64,000 nucleotides of DNA from contig JAKJHU010001862.1 of NCBI GenBank assembly GCA_022316685.1, positions 1 to 64,000 on the forward strand, given 5' to 3'. The notes under the pieces were generated by a model, which was given only the letters and a program-made list of their open reading frames with translations, had not been told where the DNA came from and searched no databases. Positions 16,338-28,352 of this stretch are shown one piece after another; the stretch's first letter is position 1, and each line of letters opens with the position of its first letter. Origin of the DNA: Progne subis subis (taxonomy: Eukaryota > Chordata > Aves > Passeriformes > Hirundinidae). The translations under genes and the position numbers were made by a program.

Positions 16338-16726
16338 TGTGATCGGGACACGCAAAGCAATCGCACGGAGACGAGAGATTTGCAGGGCAGAGATGTTCCT
16401 CCGACAGAGCCCAAGGCTGAGCCAAGCCCAGAGCCCCTCTGCCTGGTTATTTCTTACTTTTTATACATTTGTGGGTCTGGCTGTGAATTGGCTTCTGGAG
16501 TTTTCACCTCCCAGCCCAATGGCCAGACCAGCTGTCAGTTACAATTGTTTTCAGGTTAGAAATATGCAAACAAAGAACAGAGAATGAAAAACAAAGGATT
16601 TGTTTATGTTACATCTGTGGGAAAAGGTAGAAACTGCTCCTAATATTGTACAGAAGCTAAAAAGTCTGACTCCATCTTATGAACAATCAAAAAGCTTTAA
16701 AAAACTCAAAAAAACCCAGGGTGACA
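16338..16726 (-). mobile_element. Solo LTR, TGTTACCC family, subfamily A
   Basis: 389-bp element with TG/CA termini, flanked by GAGCCT (16332-16337) and GAACCT (16727-16732), a 6-bp target-site duplication with one mismatch. In the minus-strand sense it starts TGTCACCCTGGG and has TATAAAAAGTAAG. The AATAAA seen in other copies is mutated here. The 6-bp duplication fits class II (ERVK-like or alpha/betaretroviral) integration. There is no internal region, so it is a recombined solo LTR. Related copies lie at 45632 and 56512 (same subfamily) and at 27957, 31423 and 54115. Confidence 0.9.
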
Positions 16727-16782
16727 GAACCTCAGGATGGAGGGAGGCACACAGGGCTTCTTGCAGACCTGGCTCCACGCAG

Positions 16783-16918
16783 GGCTCCCAGGGGTCTCAG
16801 CAGGGCTGTCCCACCTGCCAGGGCACGAGAGGAGCCCGCTGTGGTGCTCAGGGCTCCCAGGGTCTCAGCAGGGCTGTCCCACCTGCCAGGGCACGAGAGG
16901 AGCCCGCTGTGGTGCACA
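16783..16918. repeat. Two-copy 69-bp direct duplication
   Basis: GGCTCCCAGGGGTCTCAGCA and the following sequence through GCCCGCTGTGGTGC occur twice, 69 bp apart, differing mainly by one G. It is a recent small tandem duplication next to the LTR. Confidence 0.9.
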
Positions 16919-18126
16919 GCAGGACAGGAGGGAGTTCTTCAGGACTCGCTTTGTCGCTGCTTTATCTCCCAACGACCACCAAAACCTCCTTGCCTGTGTT
17001 TGTGGAGGCGTCACTCGGGGTTTGGTGGGGCTGCTCAGCGTTGCTCCCCTGGCCAGGGAGCAGCCAGGACTGCGGTCCCACCCTGCCTCGGGTCATTGTC
17101 CCGTTATCCCAGCACCTCCAGGGGAGGGAGATGAGGGAGCAGAAACCTCCAGCCCGGGGGTCGTGGTGTCCTGCACATCCCACCCTGATCTCCCTCACAC
17201 TGGGAGAGACCCCCAGGGATCCTGTGTGAACAATCCTGCCGCAGCGGGGAATCCCTCTCGCTGCTGGGGAATGAGAGATTTGGCCTTTACTCTGCAGGAG
17301 ACCTTTCAATCTCCCGTTTTCTTACCGAAATTGTGAGTAGAGAGCTGTAAAAGCACGGCCCCACCCACGGCGAGCTCAAATGGGAGGCAACCTGTTACTG
17401 AGCACGTGGAATGAGTTTGGGGTGCTGCAGGGAAACCGGGAAAAGACAAGGCGCGCTGAGCATCCGACAGGAGAATGAGCAGATGCTGGCAGTGCAGCCT
17501 CCATGGGAGCCCCAGAGGTGTCTGTGCTCTCCGAGGTGAGTGCTGGCTGAAGCAGGGCTGGAGCTGCAAGCAAATAAATGCTCTCACGTTATTTGGTTTC
17601 TCCTGTGTTCGTGGAAATAAAAATTGCGTTAAGAAATACCTGACTTCACTATCAATTTTTATCCCCCACAGGGCCCCAGCCAGGGCCCCTGGCACTGTTC
17701 AGGGCTCTGGAAAACGTTCCATAGCCTGTCTGCTCCTTCTCTCCTCACTCAGGCTTTGGCTGCCAGGTGAAACGCGGGAGTCTCGTGTCTCCACAGCCCT
17801 CCACGAGGTCCTTCCTCCTTTCCAAAGGGTTTTTAAGCAACGCAGAGCATCATCCTCAGCCACATTACGAAGGCAAAAGCGGAATGCAAAGGAAACATGA
17901 ACCACAAGCATGGGGATATCCACAGTGGTTCTGAGCGAGTTCCTCCGGCCTGGGACCTGCAGGGGAGTGAGGAGCAGAGCTTGGCACAGCCTCCCCACAG
18001 CCCAGGAGCCCGTAGTGCCCAGGCCTGGGGTCTCCCTGTCAAACACATCTCATTCCTTTCCTCTGAATGGCTTAACCACCCCTGGGACCCCACAGCCTGC
18101 TGCCCCTCCCTCCTTTCTCGCTATCC

Positions 18127-18158
<32 letters not shown>

Positions 18159-19836
18159 GCCTGCTTTGACTTAATTCAGGTTTTTCCAACTACATTCAAG
18201 AGCTAGGCTCCATCTCTAGCTCTGTTCCAGAGGAGAGGAGGCAGGGGTGGCTCTGAGGAGGCGGCTGTGGGTGTTTGTGTCCTTGAGAAAGGCTTTGAAG
18301 GACTCTGCAGGGGCTCCCTGTGTGGGGCTGCGAGGTTCTGTCTCTGCTGTGCAGAGCCCTGGCTGGCTGGAGGTGAAGCAGATCCCGCTGGGGAATCTCT
18401 GGGAGAGGAGGAGCAGCAGGAAACAGCCTCCAGGCAAGGCTCAGAGCCAGCGTGGTGCTGCTCCCTCCAGAGCCACTTCCATGGGTGCAGGAGAGCAGCA
18501 GGAACCTCCTGACGCGCGAGGGACAAACCTCTGGTGGAACAGCATCACACTGGGATGGGGCCAGGAGGGAGAAGCTCCCAGTGCCAGGGGAGGGTTTGTG
18601 CAGCTGCGAGTCCCCCCGGAATAAATACCAACAGGGATGTGCTGAGCAGGCTCTGGGTCTCGTGTCAGCCGCGAGGAACCCTGTTAATATTTCAGTAGGA
18701 TTCAGACAAAAGCAGAGATGAAAAAGTGAGAGATTCACGGTGTCACAGAGGAATATTTGCTGATGGAGAGGGGCAGGCAGATTTTTTAAAAAACTATGGG
18801 GGACATCATTTGCAACTCATTCCTGAGAAGAGAGAAGTCCCATGACAGATTTCAAATCTTTGGCACAGCTTTATAACTTTATCAAAGAGAGCCATCAAAG
18901 CAAGAACTTTGTTCTGGAAAAAAAAAAAAAAGGCAGAAAAATAATCTATAGAAACCACAACAAAATATAAGATCAGGGTAATCATGTTGTGCCATCAAAA
19001 AGGTGCCATTTTTGTGCCTTTTGTGATGTTTTCTTTGTGACAGTTGGGTCTCAGTGGCACGGTGAAAATAACTCGCTTGTCTTGTGATTGACAGGAAATT
19101 TAAATTCTTGCAAGCAAATGCCAGCAGGAAAACAATCTCAGCCCACATATTGCACACCTTAACGTGATACTGGATTGCACCGTCCTCCTTGGGAGTTAAT
19201 GGGTAATTGGACCCATATGGCACCCAAAAAAGTGCAAATTTGGGTTTTCAGCAGAAGAACCACCTGGGAAACCGCCTACATTTTGTTACTTATCAATATT
19301 CAATGCTATTGCCAAGACAAGATAAAGGCAGAAGATGGAAACTTGAGAGTTTGAGATAACACAGGCCAAGAAATGCAGCAAGAGAGAATTTAACTGCGGC
19401 AGTTCTCCTCATATTGACCCGGCCATCATAACAGAAATAATGTCGACTCTTCTGCAATAACAGCACTGAATAGTCCAGGGATGAACACTGTTAACAGCCT
19501 TGCCTTTTAGAGTCTCTTTTTTCTTCTACACGTCTTTGATTAAAAACCTGTATCAGAATTTTTTTATTTTTCTTTCTTTTTGTTTCTTTCTCTGAAATTC
19601 CATTCCCATCAATTATCTCTGGGTGGGTTGTCAGTGAAGGAGCAAGCACTCCTTGGATGCTGCTGGGAGTTCAGCTGGAAAGGTTTTGTACTGTAAAGCC
19701 GACCAGACTGACAGACGGGCAGCTCCTGCTGGCTCAGGGGTCAGTAGGGGCGAGGAGACTCTTGAGGATGGGAAAAGTCCTCTGGGACAGTGGGGAGTGA
19801 CCGAGGGCTGGGTGGGCAGTGCTGGAGGACAGACAC
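16919..19836. other. Single-copy spacer with A26 tract
   Basis: Unique sequence of 2.9 kb. GC-balanced to about 18700, then AT-rich from 18720 to 19640. An uninterrupted A26 tract lies at 18127-18152 with no AATAAA just upstream, so a retrocopy tail is not supported. Open frames up to about 209 codons overlap the LTR or GC-rich sequence and show no domains. Confidence 0.5.
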
Positions 19837-20037
19837 TGTCCTGGTTTGGAAGGACAGGTGTCCTCCAGGGAAAAGCCAGAGCTTCCCTTGGAATGGGGAA
19901 TGAAAACCCCCTCCCTCCGAACTGTTATAATTTTGAAATGAAGGGGCTCTCAGGCAAAGACATGGGAATAGGAATAATAATCCCTAGTTCTTTACTAGGA
20001 GTATTAAAAATGTAGCAATACATTAAAAAAAGCAAAC
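19837..20037. mobile_element. LTR-like fragment (TGTCCTG family)
   Basis: Starts TGTCCTGGTTTGGAAGGACA and keeps several blocks in the same order as 3180-3350: GAATGGGGAAT, CCCTCCG, TTATAATTT, GGAATAATAATCC, CTTTACTAG. It is truncated or too diverged to define the other end, and no duplication is visible. Confidence 0.5.
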
Positions 20038-20218
20038 AAATAAAAAAGAGAAAAACCCGGGTAGAGTCAGGACACGCCTGACACCCTGCTGCTCAGGGTG
20101 TTGGGAGCAGCCCAGCCAAGTCCTCCTGCGCTGTTCTCAACACCCAGCTGGGCAATGGCTCCTGGAGCATCAGCAGAGAGAGCCCATGGCAGCAGGGAGT
20201 GCCCTGACCCTCATTTCC

Positions 20219-20345
20219 CACAGAATCACCAAGGCTGCAAAAGCCTTTCCAGACCGTGGAGCCCAACCATTCCCCTGCACTGCTGCCCGTGCCCCGGTGC
20301 CACGCGTTTTCTGAGAGCAAATCCCTTCCCTGCCAGGCTGCATCC
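20219..20345 (-). mobile_element. CR1 LINE fragment (reverse)
   Basis: CACAGAATCACCAAGGCTGC, AAAAGCCTTTCCAGACCGTG, GAGCCCAACCATTCCCC and GGTGCCACGCGTTTTCTGAG follow the complement of a CR1 3' region of the subfamily with AATCACCAAGG near the 3' end. Old copy; right edge approximate. Confidence 0.75.
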
Positions 20346-21082
20346 CCTCCCTCCCATCCTCAGGTAACGTTAATCCTTTAAAGTTAATCCTAAAGAGGAA
20401 GGTGTCTCCTTCCCGCTGCTGGCAGTGGAGGTTTTCTGCATCTCCATATTCTCTTCACAAAGTCACATAACCTTGGCAAAAAGGCAGAGAAGTAATTTAG
20501 TTATTTTATTTTGCTTTGAGACCATTTTGTCCAGGCAGAGATCCCAAATTTAATTGATTATACTGCAATTTCCCTCAACTTCTCCAGCAAATACGATGCA
20601 GCGCTGCACCTCAAGCACCTGAGCAGGAACCTGCTCCAAAGACCTTATCATTCCCATTTTTCACACTTTCTTTTTGTGCATGTGTGTTTGGCATTTCACT
20701 CTTATCTCATCTCCCAGCCTGCTGCAATAAACCAGTATTTCTTAACAAGAGCCATTCTCAGTCTCAGATGGAATAAAAAGTCTGTTTCACCAAGGAGGCT
20801 GCTGGCCTTTCCTTTTCTCTGGTGAAAGTTGTTTTTGTTTCGCAGCTGAAAAAAACAAAGCGGTTTTGCCCATGCTTTAGTCGGAGTGTCACTGATGAGA
20901 GGTTTGTTCCAGCACACACAGGCAGCACAAAACAGCACAAAACAGCACCAAAACATTTAGGAGAAAGCCATGATTCTCCTCTCCTTCAGAGGTGTGCGTG
21001 CCCCGGGGGCAGATCCAGCCCCGGGGCTGCGTTTGGCCTCTCCTGCAGCTGGACAGGAGCATCCGGCCCCACTCCCCCACAG
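20346..21082. other. Single-copy spacer
   Basis: Unique, mostly AT-rich sequence. No gene or RNA recognised. Confidence 0.5.
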
Positions 21083-21127
21083 CACAGCTGGCACAGCTGG
21101 CACAGCTGGCACAGCTGGCACAGCTGC
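21083..21127. repeat. 9-bp tandem repeat (CACAGCTGG)n
   Basis: Five copies of CACAGCTGG. Each copy contains a CAGCTG palindrome, an E-box-type hexamer, but the tract is most simply a slippage repeat. Confidence 0.9.
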
Positions 21128-21205
21128 CCAGGGCTCGGCTGCAGTCCCCAGCCCTGGGAGGCCTCAGGTGCCAGATGGGACATGGGGTGACAGTGAGCAG
21201 GGTGC

Positions 21206-21322
21206 AGGTGCTGGGCTGATCCTGGGGCTCTTTTCCAGCCCTGCTGACTGTGATTCCACGGTGGAGGTGCTGGGCTGATCCCAGTGGGATTTTCCAGCCC
21301 TGCTGACTGTGATTCCATGGTG
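21206..21322 (+). repeat. Tandem duplication of a CR1 3'-end-like segment
   Basis: AGGTGCTGGGCTGATCC begins two copies 59 bp apart, each running through TTTTCCAGCCCTGCTGACTG and TGATTCCA. The segment resembles a CR1 3' end (GATCC...TTTTCCAACC...GATTC), so a CR1 tail appears to have been duplicated in tandem. Confidence 0.75.
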
Positions 21323-22066
21323 CTGTCCAGACAGAGTGCTGAACAGAGCCCCAGCCCTGGCACCATGGCTGTGAAAAATGAGGTTCACTCTCCTGGTGAA
21401 ATTTAAAAGTTTAAGCACAGTTTTTGACTCTGGGTGTCTGGCGTTCAGCCAAGAGCACACCTGCAATTTCAAAGACACCCTTCATGTACCTTTTGTATTA
21501 TATCACCCTATTACATATTCATAAACAATTATACATATTTAAACTTTTCCCCAAACTAGTTTACATGTTCCAAGAACTGTTTAGCACGGCTCCTCCTCTT
21601 GTCCACCTTTTTAGAGCATGCACATTTCTTGGTTTCTGTGGTTTTAGTCTGTTCTTATTATCACCTCCAGCTCGGGTTTTGGTCTGTGCTTTCCTCAGAC
21701 AGCAGGTGCTGATAGCTGGCATATCATCATACGCTCACTGGATGTTATCCCAACCAAGCAGGCAGTTCAATTACAGGCATAACTGTATCAGCTATTTCAC
21801 TGCTATGTCTGAGTTCAGTTAACAGCGGAAATAAAACCTGTATCTTTATAGCAAATATTCCAACTCACCCTCTGATAGGCGTCTGTCTCTTCCAAAGAAA
21901 TTCCCAGGTCCTGACCTGGAGAATTATTCTACATTCTTCTATAACTAAAAAACCAAACTGTACTAACCCATGACAGTTACTTTAATGTTATACATAAGCG
22001 TCCACTTCATTATTTGCAAAAGGCCAATATCACAACATGTATTTGTAACAGGAAGGAGGTTCCCCA
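21323..22066. other. AT-rich spacer, possibly an old LTR
   Basis: Unique AT-rich stretch with GGAAATAAAACCTGTATC near 21828 and several TATA-like segments. The composition resembles an old LTR, but I cannot define termini or a target-site duplication, so I leave it unassigned. Confidence 0.3.
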
Positions 22067-23287
22067 GTGACTCCTGGAGCAGTCGGGGTGAGCTGCAGGC
22101 CCTGGAGCTGTCAGGGTGAGCTGCAGGCCCTGGAGCAGTCAGTGGGAGCTGCAGGCCCTGGAGCTGTCAGGGTGAGCTGCAGGCCCTGGAGCGGTCTGGG
22201 TGAGCTGCAGGCACTGGAGCAGTCAATGGGAGCTGCAGGCCCTGGAGCGGTCAGGGGGAGCTGCAGGCCCTGGAGCGGTCAGGGTGAGCTGCAGGCCCTG
22301 CAGCAGTCGGGGTGAGCTGCAGGCCCTGGAGCGGTCAGGGGGAGCTGCAGGCCCTGGAGCGGTCAGGGTGAGCTGCAGGCCCTGGAGCGGTCAGGGTGAG
22401 CTGCAGGCCCTGGAGAGGTCAGCGTGAGCTGCAGGCCGTGGAGCTGTCAGGGTGAGCTGCAGGCCCTGGAGCTGTCAGGGTGAGCTGCAGGCCCTGGAGC
22501 AGTCGGAGTGAGCTGCAGGCCCTGGAGCAGTCTGGGTGAGCTGCAGGCCCTGGAGCAATCATGGTGAGCTGCAGGCCCTGGAGTGGTCAGGGTGAGCTGC
22601 AGGCCCTGGAGCAGTCTGGGTGAGCCGCAGGCCCTGGAGCGGTCAGGGGGAGCTGCAGGCCCTGGAGCGGTCAGGGGGAGCTGCAGGCCCTGCAGCAGTT
22701 GGGGTGAGCTGCAGGCCCTGGAGAAGTCAGGGGGAGCTGCAGGCCCTGGAGCGGTCAGGGGGAGCTGCAGGCCCTGCAGCAGTCAGGGTGAGCTGCAGGC
22801 CCTGCAGCAGTCGGGGTGAGCTGCAGGCCCTGGAGCAGTCAGGGTGAGCTGCAGGCCCTGCAGCAGTCGGGGTGAGCTGCAGGCCCTGGAGCAGTCAGGG
22901 TGAGCTGCAGGCCCTGCAGCAGTCGGGGTGAGCTGCAGGCCCTGGAGCAGTCACAGTGAGCTGCAGGCCCTGGAGCGGTCAGGGGGAGCTGCAGGCCCTG
23001 CAGCAGTCGGGGTGAGCTGCAGGCCCTGGAGCGGTCAGGGGTGAGCTGCAGGCCCTGCAGCGGTCAGGGTGAGCTGCAGGCCCTGCAGCGGTCGGGGTGA
23101 GCTGCAGGCCCTGGAGCGGTCAGGGGGAGCTGCAGGCCCTGGAGCAGTCATGGTGAGCTGCAGGCCCTGGAGCGGTCAGGGGGAGCTGCAGGCCCTGCAG
23201 CAGTCGGGGTGAGCTGCAGGCCCTGCAGCAGTCGGGGTGAGCTGCAGGCCCTGCAGCAGTCGGGGTGAGCTGCAGGCCCTGCAGCCA
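22067..23287. repeat. 28-bp minisatellite, ~43 copies
   Basis: About 43 copies of GAGCTGCAGGCCCTGGAGCG plus GTCAGGGG, at an exact 28-bp spacing. Most copies contain CTGCAG (PstI). Variants are GGAGCTGTC, GGAGCAGTC and GCAGCAGTC; in the right half CTGGAGC and CTGCAGC units alternate for stretches, a sign of block copying. There are no spacers between units, so this is not a CRISPR-like structure. Confidence 0.97.
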
Positions 23288-24744
23288 GCAGTGCTGCTGG
23301 AGTCCCCAGCCGCTCCCACAGCCCTTCCTTCCCCATCACAGGGCCGGAGCATGCTCAGGGGTTGTTCTTGCGCACACGCCTGCAAATGGGAATGGGACTG
23401 AGGTATCCCCTTGGAAAAGCCACCCCACGGAGTGCCTCCCGTGGATCACAGTGGGTTTCCTCTGAGAGGGCAGCCGTAGCAATGTTCTGTAGCTGCACAC
23501 TCCTTGTCATGAAGGTTTTGCTGCTTCCACACAGCTCTGGTGACTGTGCCAGGAGCTGTTGATGCTAAAAATCCGTAACTTGGTTCTGCTTATGTCGAGC
23601 CCCAGTTTTAGATAAAATTCTAACAAATAATGTCATTTCTCTACTGATTTATTTTAGCAAATAATTTTAGGGATGGCTGAATCCCATGCAGAGCACGCTG
23701 CTACAATGTAACGGGACTAATTAAGAGATTTCAGATCTAAAACCTGTTCAAACTCGTTACAGGAACAACTTTAGGTGTGCACACAATCTCTTGGAGAGTT
23801 TCTTCTCTTTCACAGGTCCTTGAGGACACCTCCTCTGCAGAGCTGCCTTCCCCTGGGGCCAGGCAAAGGCAGATCCTGGGGAGGGCTGGAGCTGCTGCCC
23901 TGGCGGGGGACAGGAGGAAATTGGGGGGGGATCTCCCCCATCCCTCCAGCCCGCGAGGAGCAGCCCTGTCCCTCGGGCAGGTGTCCCTGTGCTCTGTGCA
24001 GCCACCACTGCTCCCAGGGGCTGACGGGTGCTGGGCTCTCTTTGTGCCTCAGCTACGGCTGATCCAGGGGATCCGAACACTTCAAAGCTCTCTGCTGATT
24101 ATTTTCTCCATGCCAGTTACATTTGAAAGTCAAACGGTTTTTCAATGAAAAATTCTATTGTCATTTAAATCAGGTTTGTTTAAAAACATCAAATAAAGTT
24201 CAATGAAATTTAGGTTTTAAAACACTGAAATCAAGTATTTCAGTCAAGCGACACATTTTGTTCCAACAGTTTAAAAGGAACGTTTTTGATCTTCCATTCC
24301 CAAAGAGCTTGTCCAAGCAAAGCCATTAGTGCTTACACTTACAAAAATAAAGACTTTTGAAGATTATCATCATGACAACATTTCAATTTCATTAACACAA
24401 AATAGTTTTGCTAATTCAAAATGACTTTAAAATGTGCTAGAAAATTTTATTTCTTTTCATTTCAATTTGAAGACATAAAATTAATGCATTGAAAAAGAAA
24501 ACAGATCCTGCAGATACATGGGAATTATAATTTGTTAAGCCCAGACCAAATTTTGCTTTAAAGTCAGAGATGATTCAAAACATTAGCACTCATTAGAGTA
24601 AAACCTGGGGATCCAAAGCAGCTACGCTCAAATAATTTAATTTACAATATTACTAAAACCATTAGGCTGGTGATAAATGGGACCCCAGTGGGCATCCAGG
24701 GAGGGGATGTTCCTCAGGGCTGAGAGAATGTCTGCAGGAAAGGT
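23288..24744. other. Single-copy spacer, long AT-rich block
   Basis: After a GC-balanced stretch to about 24060 there are 600 bp of unique, strongly AT-rich sequence (24060-24660) with no repeat signature. It is a candidate conserved non-coding block by position and composition only. Confidence 0.5.
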
Positions 24745-25466
24745 CCCTCCCGCTGGGGCAGGGTGTGTGCCCAGCAGAGCTTTGGGGTCGAGGGTAGTGC
24801 CTGACCTCCTGCAGCCCTGCACAACCCTCCCACTGGGGCAGGATGTGTGCCCAGCAGAGCTTTGGGGTCGAGGGTAGTGCCTGACCTCCTGCAGCCCTGC
24901 ACAACCCTCCCGCTGGGGCAGGGTGTGTGCCCAGCAGAGCTTTGGGGTCGAGGGTAGTGCCTGACCTCCTGCAGCCCTGCACAACCCTCCCGCTGGGGCA
25001 GGGTGTGTGCCCAGCAGAGCTTTGGGGTCGAGGGTAGTGCCTGACCTCCTGCAGCCCTGCACAACCCTCCCACTGGGGCAGGATGTGTGCCCAGCAGAGC
25101 TTTGGGGTCGAGGGTAGTGCCTGACCTCCTGCAGCCCTGCACAACCCTCCCACTGGGGCAGGATGTGTGCCCAGCAGAGCTTTGGGGTCGAGGGTAGTGC
25201 CTGACCTCCTGCAGCCCTGCACAACCCTCCCACTGGGGCAGGATGTGTGCCCAGCAGAGCTTTGGGGTCGAGGGTAGTGCCTGACCTCCTGCCAGCCCTG
25301 CACAACCCTCCCGCTGGGGCAGGGTGTGTGCCCAGCAGAGCTTTGGGGTCGAGGGTAGTGCCTGACCTCCTGCAGCCCTGCACAACCCTCCCACTGGGGC
25401 AGGGTGTGTGCCCAGCAGAGCTTTGGGGTCGAGGGTAGTGCCTGACCTCCTGCAGCCCTGCACAGC
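24745..25466. repeat. 80-bp minisatellite, 9 near-identical copies
   Basis: Nine copies at exactly 80-bp spacing: TTTGGGGTCGAGGGTAGTGC recurs at 24781, 24861, 24941, 25021, 25101, 25181 and 25261. One inserted C then shifts the last two to 25342 and 25422. Copies differ almost only at one Y (CCCRCTGGGG) and one R (GCAGGRTGTG), which makes it one of the most homogeneous arrays in the window. The minus strand is open for about 350 codons because the unit lacks stops; this is an artefact. Confidence 0.97.
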
Positions 25467-27004
25467 CCGTGTGTCCTGCAGGGACGGACAGCAGGAGCAC
25501 CAGGCCTCTCCTGGACTGCACCTCGCTGCTCCTCCTGGCACCGCAGTCCCAGCTCGCTGAAACCCTCCGTGGCCCAGGTGTGTCCTGGGGTCCTTCCTGC
25601 ACGGATCCTCCACCCAAGGGCTCAGAGCAGGGCACAGCTGGTCCTGCCAGCCCTGAGGCATCCCTGAACCGCTTGTTTCCTTCAAGCACCCGTGACGATC
25701 CGAGAGATGATTCTCCCCTTATCCTTTAAATCCTTCTACCTACAGAAAGTGACAGCTGCTGATGGAAGGAGGTGGGAGCCAACCAGCGCCGGCTGCGGGC
25801 TGTCAGCTGGGAGAGCTGCGGGGCTCCCGGGGTCTCACTGCAGTTTGAAAGGAATTTATGTGGGAAAACCGTCAGCAGCAGGGTTGTAACAGCAGCTGAC
25901 AGATGTGAGTGCACTGCTTCACATTTGCCTCCTGTTAACTAACTCTTCACCTTTCTCCTTCTTACACTGTTGGACTCAAGTTTCACTTCAGATCTTCCGG
26001 ATTCCTGGGGAGGAGATACTCCCAGAGTTTGCCTTCTGCAGGGAAACAAACCCAGGGAGCCTCCAGCTGATGCTGCTCTCTGTGAACAGCAGCTCACTGC
26101 CTCGATTTAGGCTCTAAAAGGGGTGAGCACAATCCCCACGGCAGTGTCAAACACACCTGGAATGCCATGCAGCTGGAATTGCCAGAGGATGGAAATCCTC
26201 TGACCAGGCTGGCCCACCTCGCCATAAATCCTGTATTTTTTGAAGTTCAGTAAAGTGGAATTTTACAAAATCCTGTCCAGGTGTCCAGGTGTGCTGCTGG
26301 AAGTCAGGAAGTGCCACTGCAGAGGATTTTTTGGTGCTGGCAGAGCAGCTCCCTGCCCAGAGAGGGAGCTCAGAGGGGGCTCAGCAGGGCATGGCCAGCA
26401 CGGCACAGAGCTCCCTTCCACCAGCCACGGCTGCTGTGTCCCCCTCCCTGCCTGCAGCCTCCACTGACCCCAGGAGAGCTGGGGGTGAGAAGGAAAGGAC
26501 CCTGAGGGTGTCACTGCTCTCAGCTGGGGACCGTGGGAAAGGTTTGGTTTTCACTGGGGGCTGTCTGTCCCGTGCCTTCAGGCTTGCACAAGGAGGACTT
26601 TGATTATACAGCAGCATGAGCTCAGGAGCTCTGAAAGCGTGTGAGATTCACCACGTTACATTTCCCTCCCTGAGTGCCCATCCCTTTATTTTTCTCTCCT
26701 GACTCCTTAGCTAACATGATGTTAATTGTGATTGGAAAATGATTGAGCCTGTGAATTGTGAGACTGCTCTCACTTCAAAATGTAGCAAGTACTGCTCTGA
26801 TTAGATTGCTCTCTCCTTTCATTGCTGAACAACTTGAAGCTTAAAAAGAATTTAGAAGTGAATAATATTTGTGCTGAGAGACTCTTTCTGCACACTGGTG
26901 AATGTGTGAAAGACAAACCTGCTGCTGACATCAGAGCGAGCCCTGGCTGTGCATCCAGAGCAGGGCACTGGGGCTGTGGCAGGGCTGGGGTTCTGAGTGA
27001 AAGC
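25467..27004. other. Single-copy spacer
   Basis: Unique sequence, GC-balanced with an AT-rich part at 26690-26880. No gene is supported. Confidence 0.5.
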
Positions 27005-27452
27005 AATCCCAGAGAAATCCCAGGGAGCCCTGAGGCTGGAAAATCCCTCCATGGTCACCGAGTGCAGCTGTGCCCCATCCCCAGGCTGTCCCCAGAGCCC
27101 TCAGTGCCACCTCCAGCCCTGCCCTGGGCACCTCCAGGATGGGATCCAACCCTCCCGGGGCACTTCCAGTCCCTGAGCTCCCTTTCCATGGAGAAATTCC
27201 TGCTGCTGTCCCCCCTGAGCCTCCCCTGGCCCAGCCTGAGGCCGTTCCCTCTGCTCCTGTCCCTGTTCCCTGGGAGCAGATCCCAAATCCCCCCGGCTGT
27301 CCCCTCCTGTCCAGGAGTTGTGCAGAGCCACAGGGTTCCACTGATCCTCCTTTTCTCCAGGCTCAGCCCCTTCCCAGCTCCCTCAGGGATTCTCCAGCCC
27401 CTTCCCAGCTCTGTCCCCTGCCCTGGACACGCTCCAGCAGCTCTGCACATTG
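27005..27452 (-). mobile_element. CR1 LINE fragment, ~450 bp (reverse)
   Basis: A long reverse CR1 copy. From the 3' end it reads GCCCTGAGGCTGGAAAATCC, CACCTCCAGGATGGGATCCA, CCATGGAGAAATTCCTGCTG, CCTCTGCTCCTGTCCCTGTT, GAGTTGTGCAGAGCCACAGG and CCTTTTCTCCAGGCTCAGCC, in CR1 order. It carries no intact coding sequence. Confidence 0.92.
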
Positions 27453-27956
27453 CAGAGAAGGCTACTTGCTATTTTAAAGCTAATTAATGTTAGATGAGCA
27501 CAGTAATTTACTGTCCAGAGGGTGAAGACCGGTAAAGCTGCATTTCACTGCATAGCACTGTGCTGTGTCCATCAGGTGACCAGGCAGAGCAGTGCAGGGA
27601 GATGAATTTGATTTTTTAAAAGCAATTTTGTTAGTGAAATAGTCTCAGGAAGGGAGAGATCTCCAGAGGAGGCCTCTCTGCAGAAGTGTTGCCTTACCCA
27701 CTTGGTTTCCAGTGCACGATGAAGACCAGGGGCCACTTTTAACAGCAAGTTAAAATTATTTTAAAGTCATAATTCAGACATAATTATTATATAATTTTTC
27801 CAACTCACAGTTTGCCTTGTCCCCTCTTTGGTGAAGAACCTTTGCAGTGGTACAAAGCCCACGGCGCTTGCCCTGTGCTCAGGAGGAGGGGGGAAGGAGC
27901 AGGGGGCACGGACAGGGGAACAACCACGTACACAAACCCCCTGCACCCACCCCGGG
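27453..27956. other. AT-rich single-copy spacer
   Basis: Unique sequence between a CR1 and an LTR. No gene recognised. Ends with the CCCGGG target site (27951-27956). Confidence 0.5.
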
Positions 27957-28352
27957 TGTCACCGAGACACACAAAGCAGTCACACGCAGACAAGAGATTT
28001 TGCAAAGCAGAGGTCCTTCTGATCCCAGCTCCTGCTGAGAGAGCGGAGAGAGGAGGAAGAGAGCCCCTTTGTTTATTTTTTACGTTTTATACATTTGTGG
28101 GTCTAGCAGAAGATTGGCTTTTTGGGGTTTCCACCCCTCAGCCTCAGTGGCCAGACCAATTGTCAGTTACAGTTGTTTTCAGGTTAGAAATATGCAAACA
28201 AAGGACAGAGAGTGAAAAACAAAGGATTTGTTTATGTTACATCTGTGGGAAAGGTAGAAAACTGCTCTAATATTGTACAGTAACTAAAAGATCTGACTCC
28301 ATTATGAAATTCAAAAAGGCTAAATAAAAAACTCAGAAAAACCAGGGTAACA
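27957..28352 (-). mobile_element. Solo LTR, TGTTACCC family, subfamily B, perfect TSD
   Basis: 396 bp, with plus-strand ends TGTCACCGAGAC and CAGGGTAACA. Flanked by CCCGGG on both sides (27951-27956 and 28353-28358), a perfect 6-bp target-site duplication. Read on the minus strand it starts TGTTACCCTGG, has the family's AATAAA and ends TCTCGGTGACA. The termini form an imperfect 7-bp inverted repeat (TGTTACC/GGTGACA). Solo LTR with no internal genes. Confidence 0.95.

Noticed and set aside
18127..18152. Retrocopy tail at an A26 tract
   Set aside because: No AATAAA within the expected distance upstream, and no coding remnant or flanking duplication was found.
22067..23287. 28-bp direct repeats resembling a CRISPR array
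   Set aside because: Units abut with no unique spacers, units vary, and the context is avian.
24745..25466. 80-bp regular repeats as a CRISPR or origin-iteron array
   Set aside because: The whole 80 bp is repeated without variable spacers, and the surrounding CR1 and LTR elements show vertebrate DNA.
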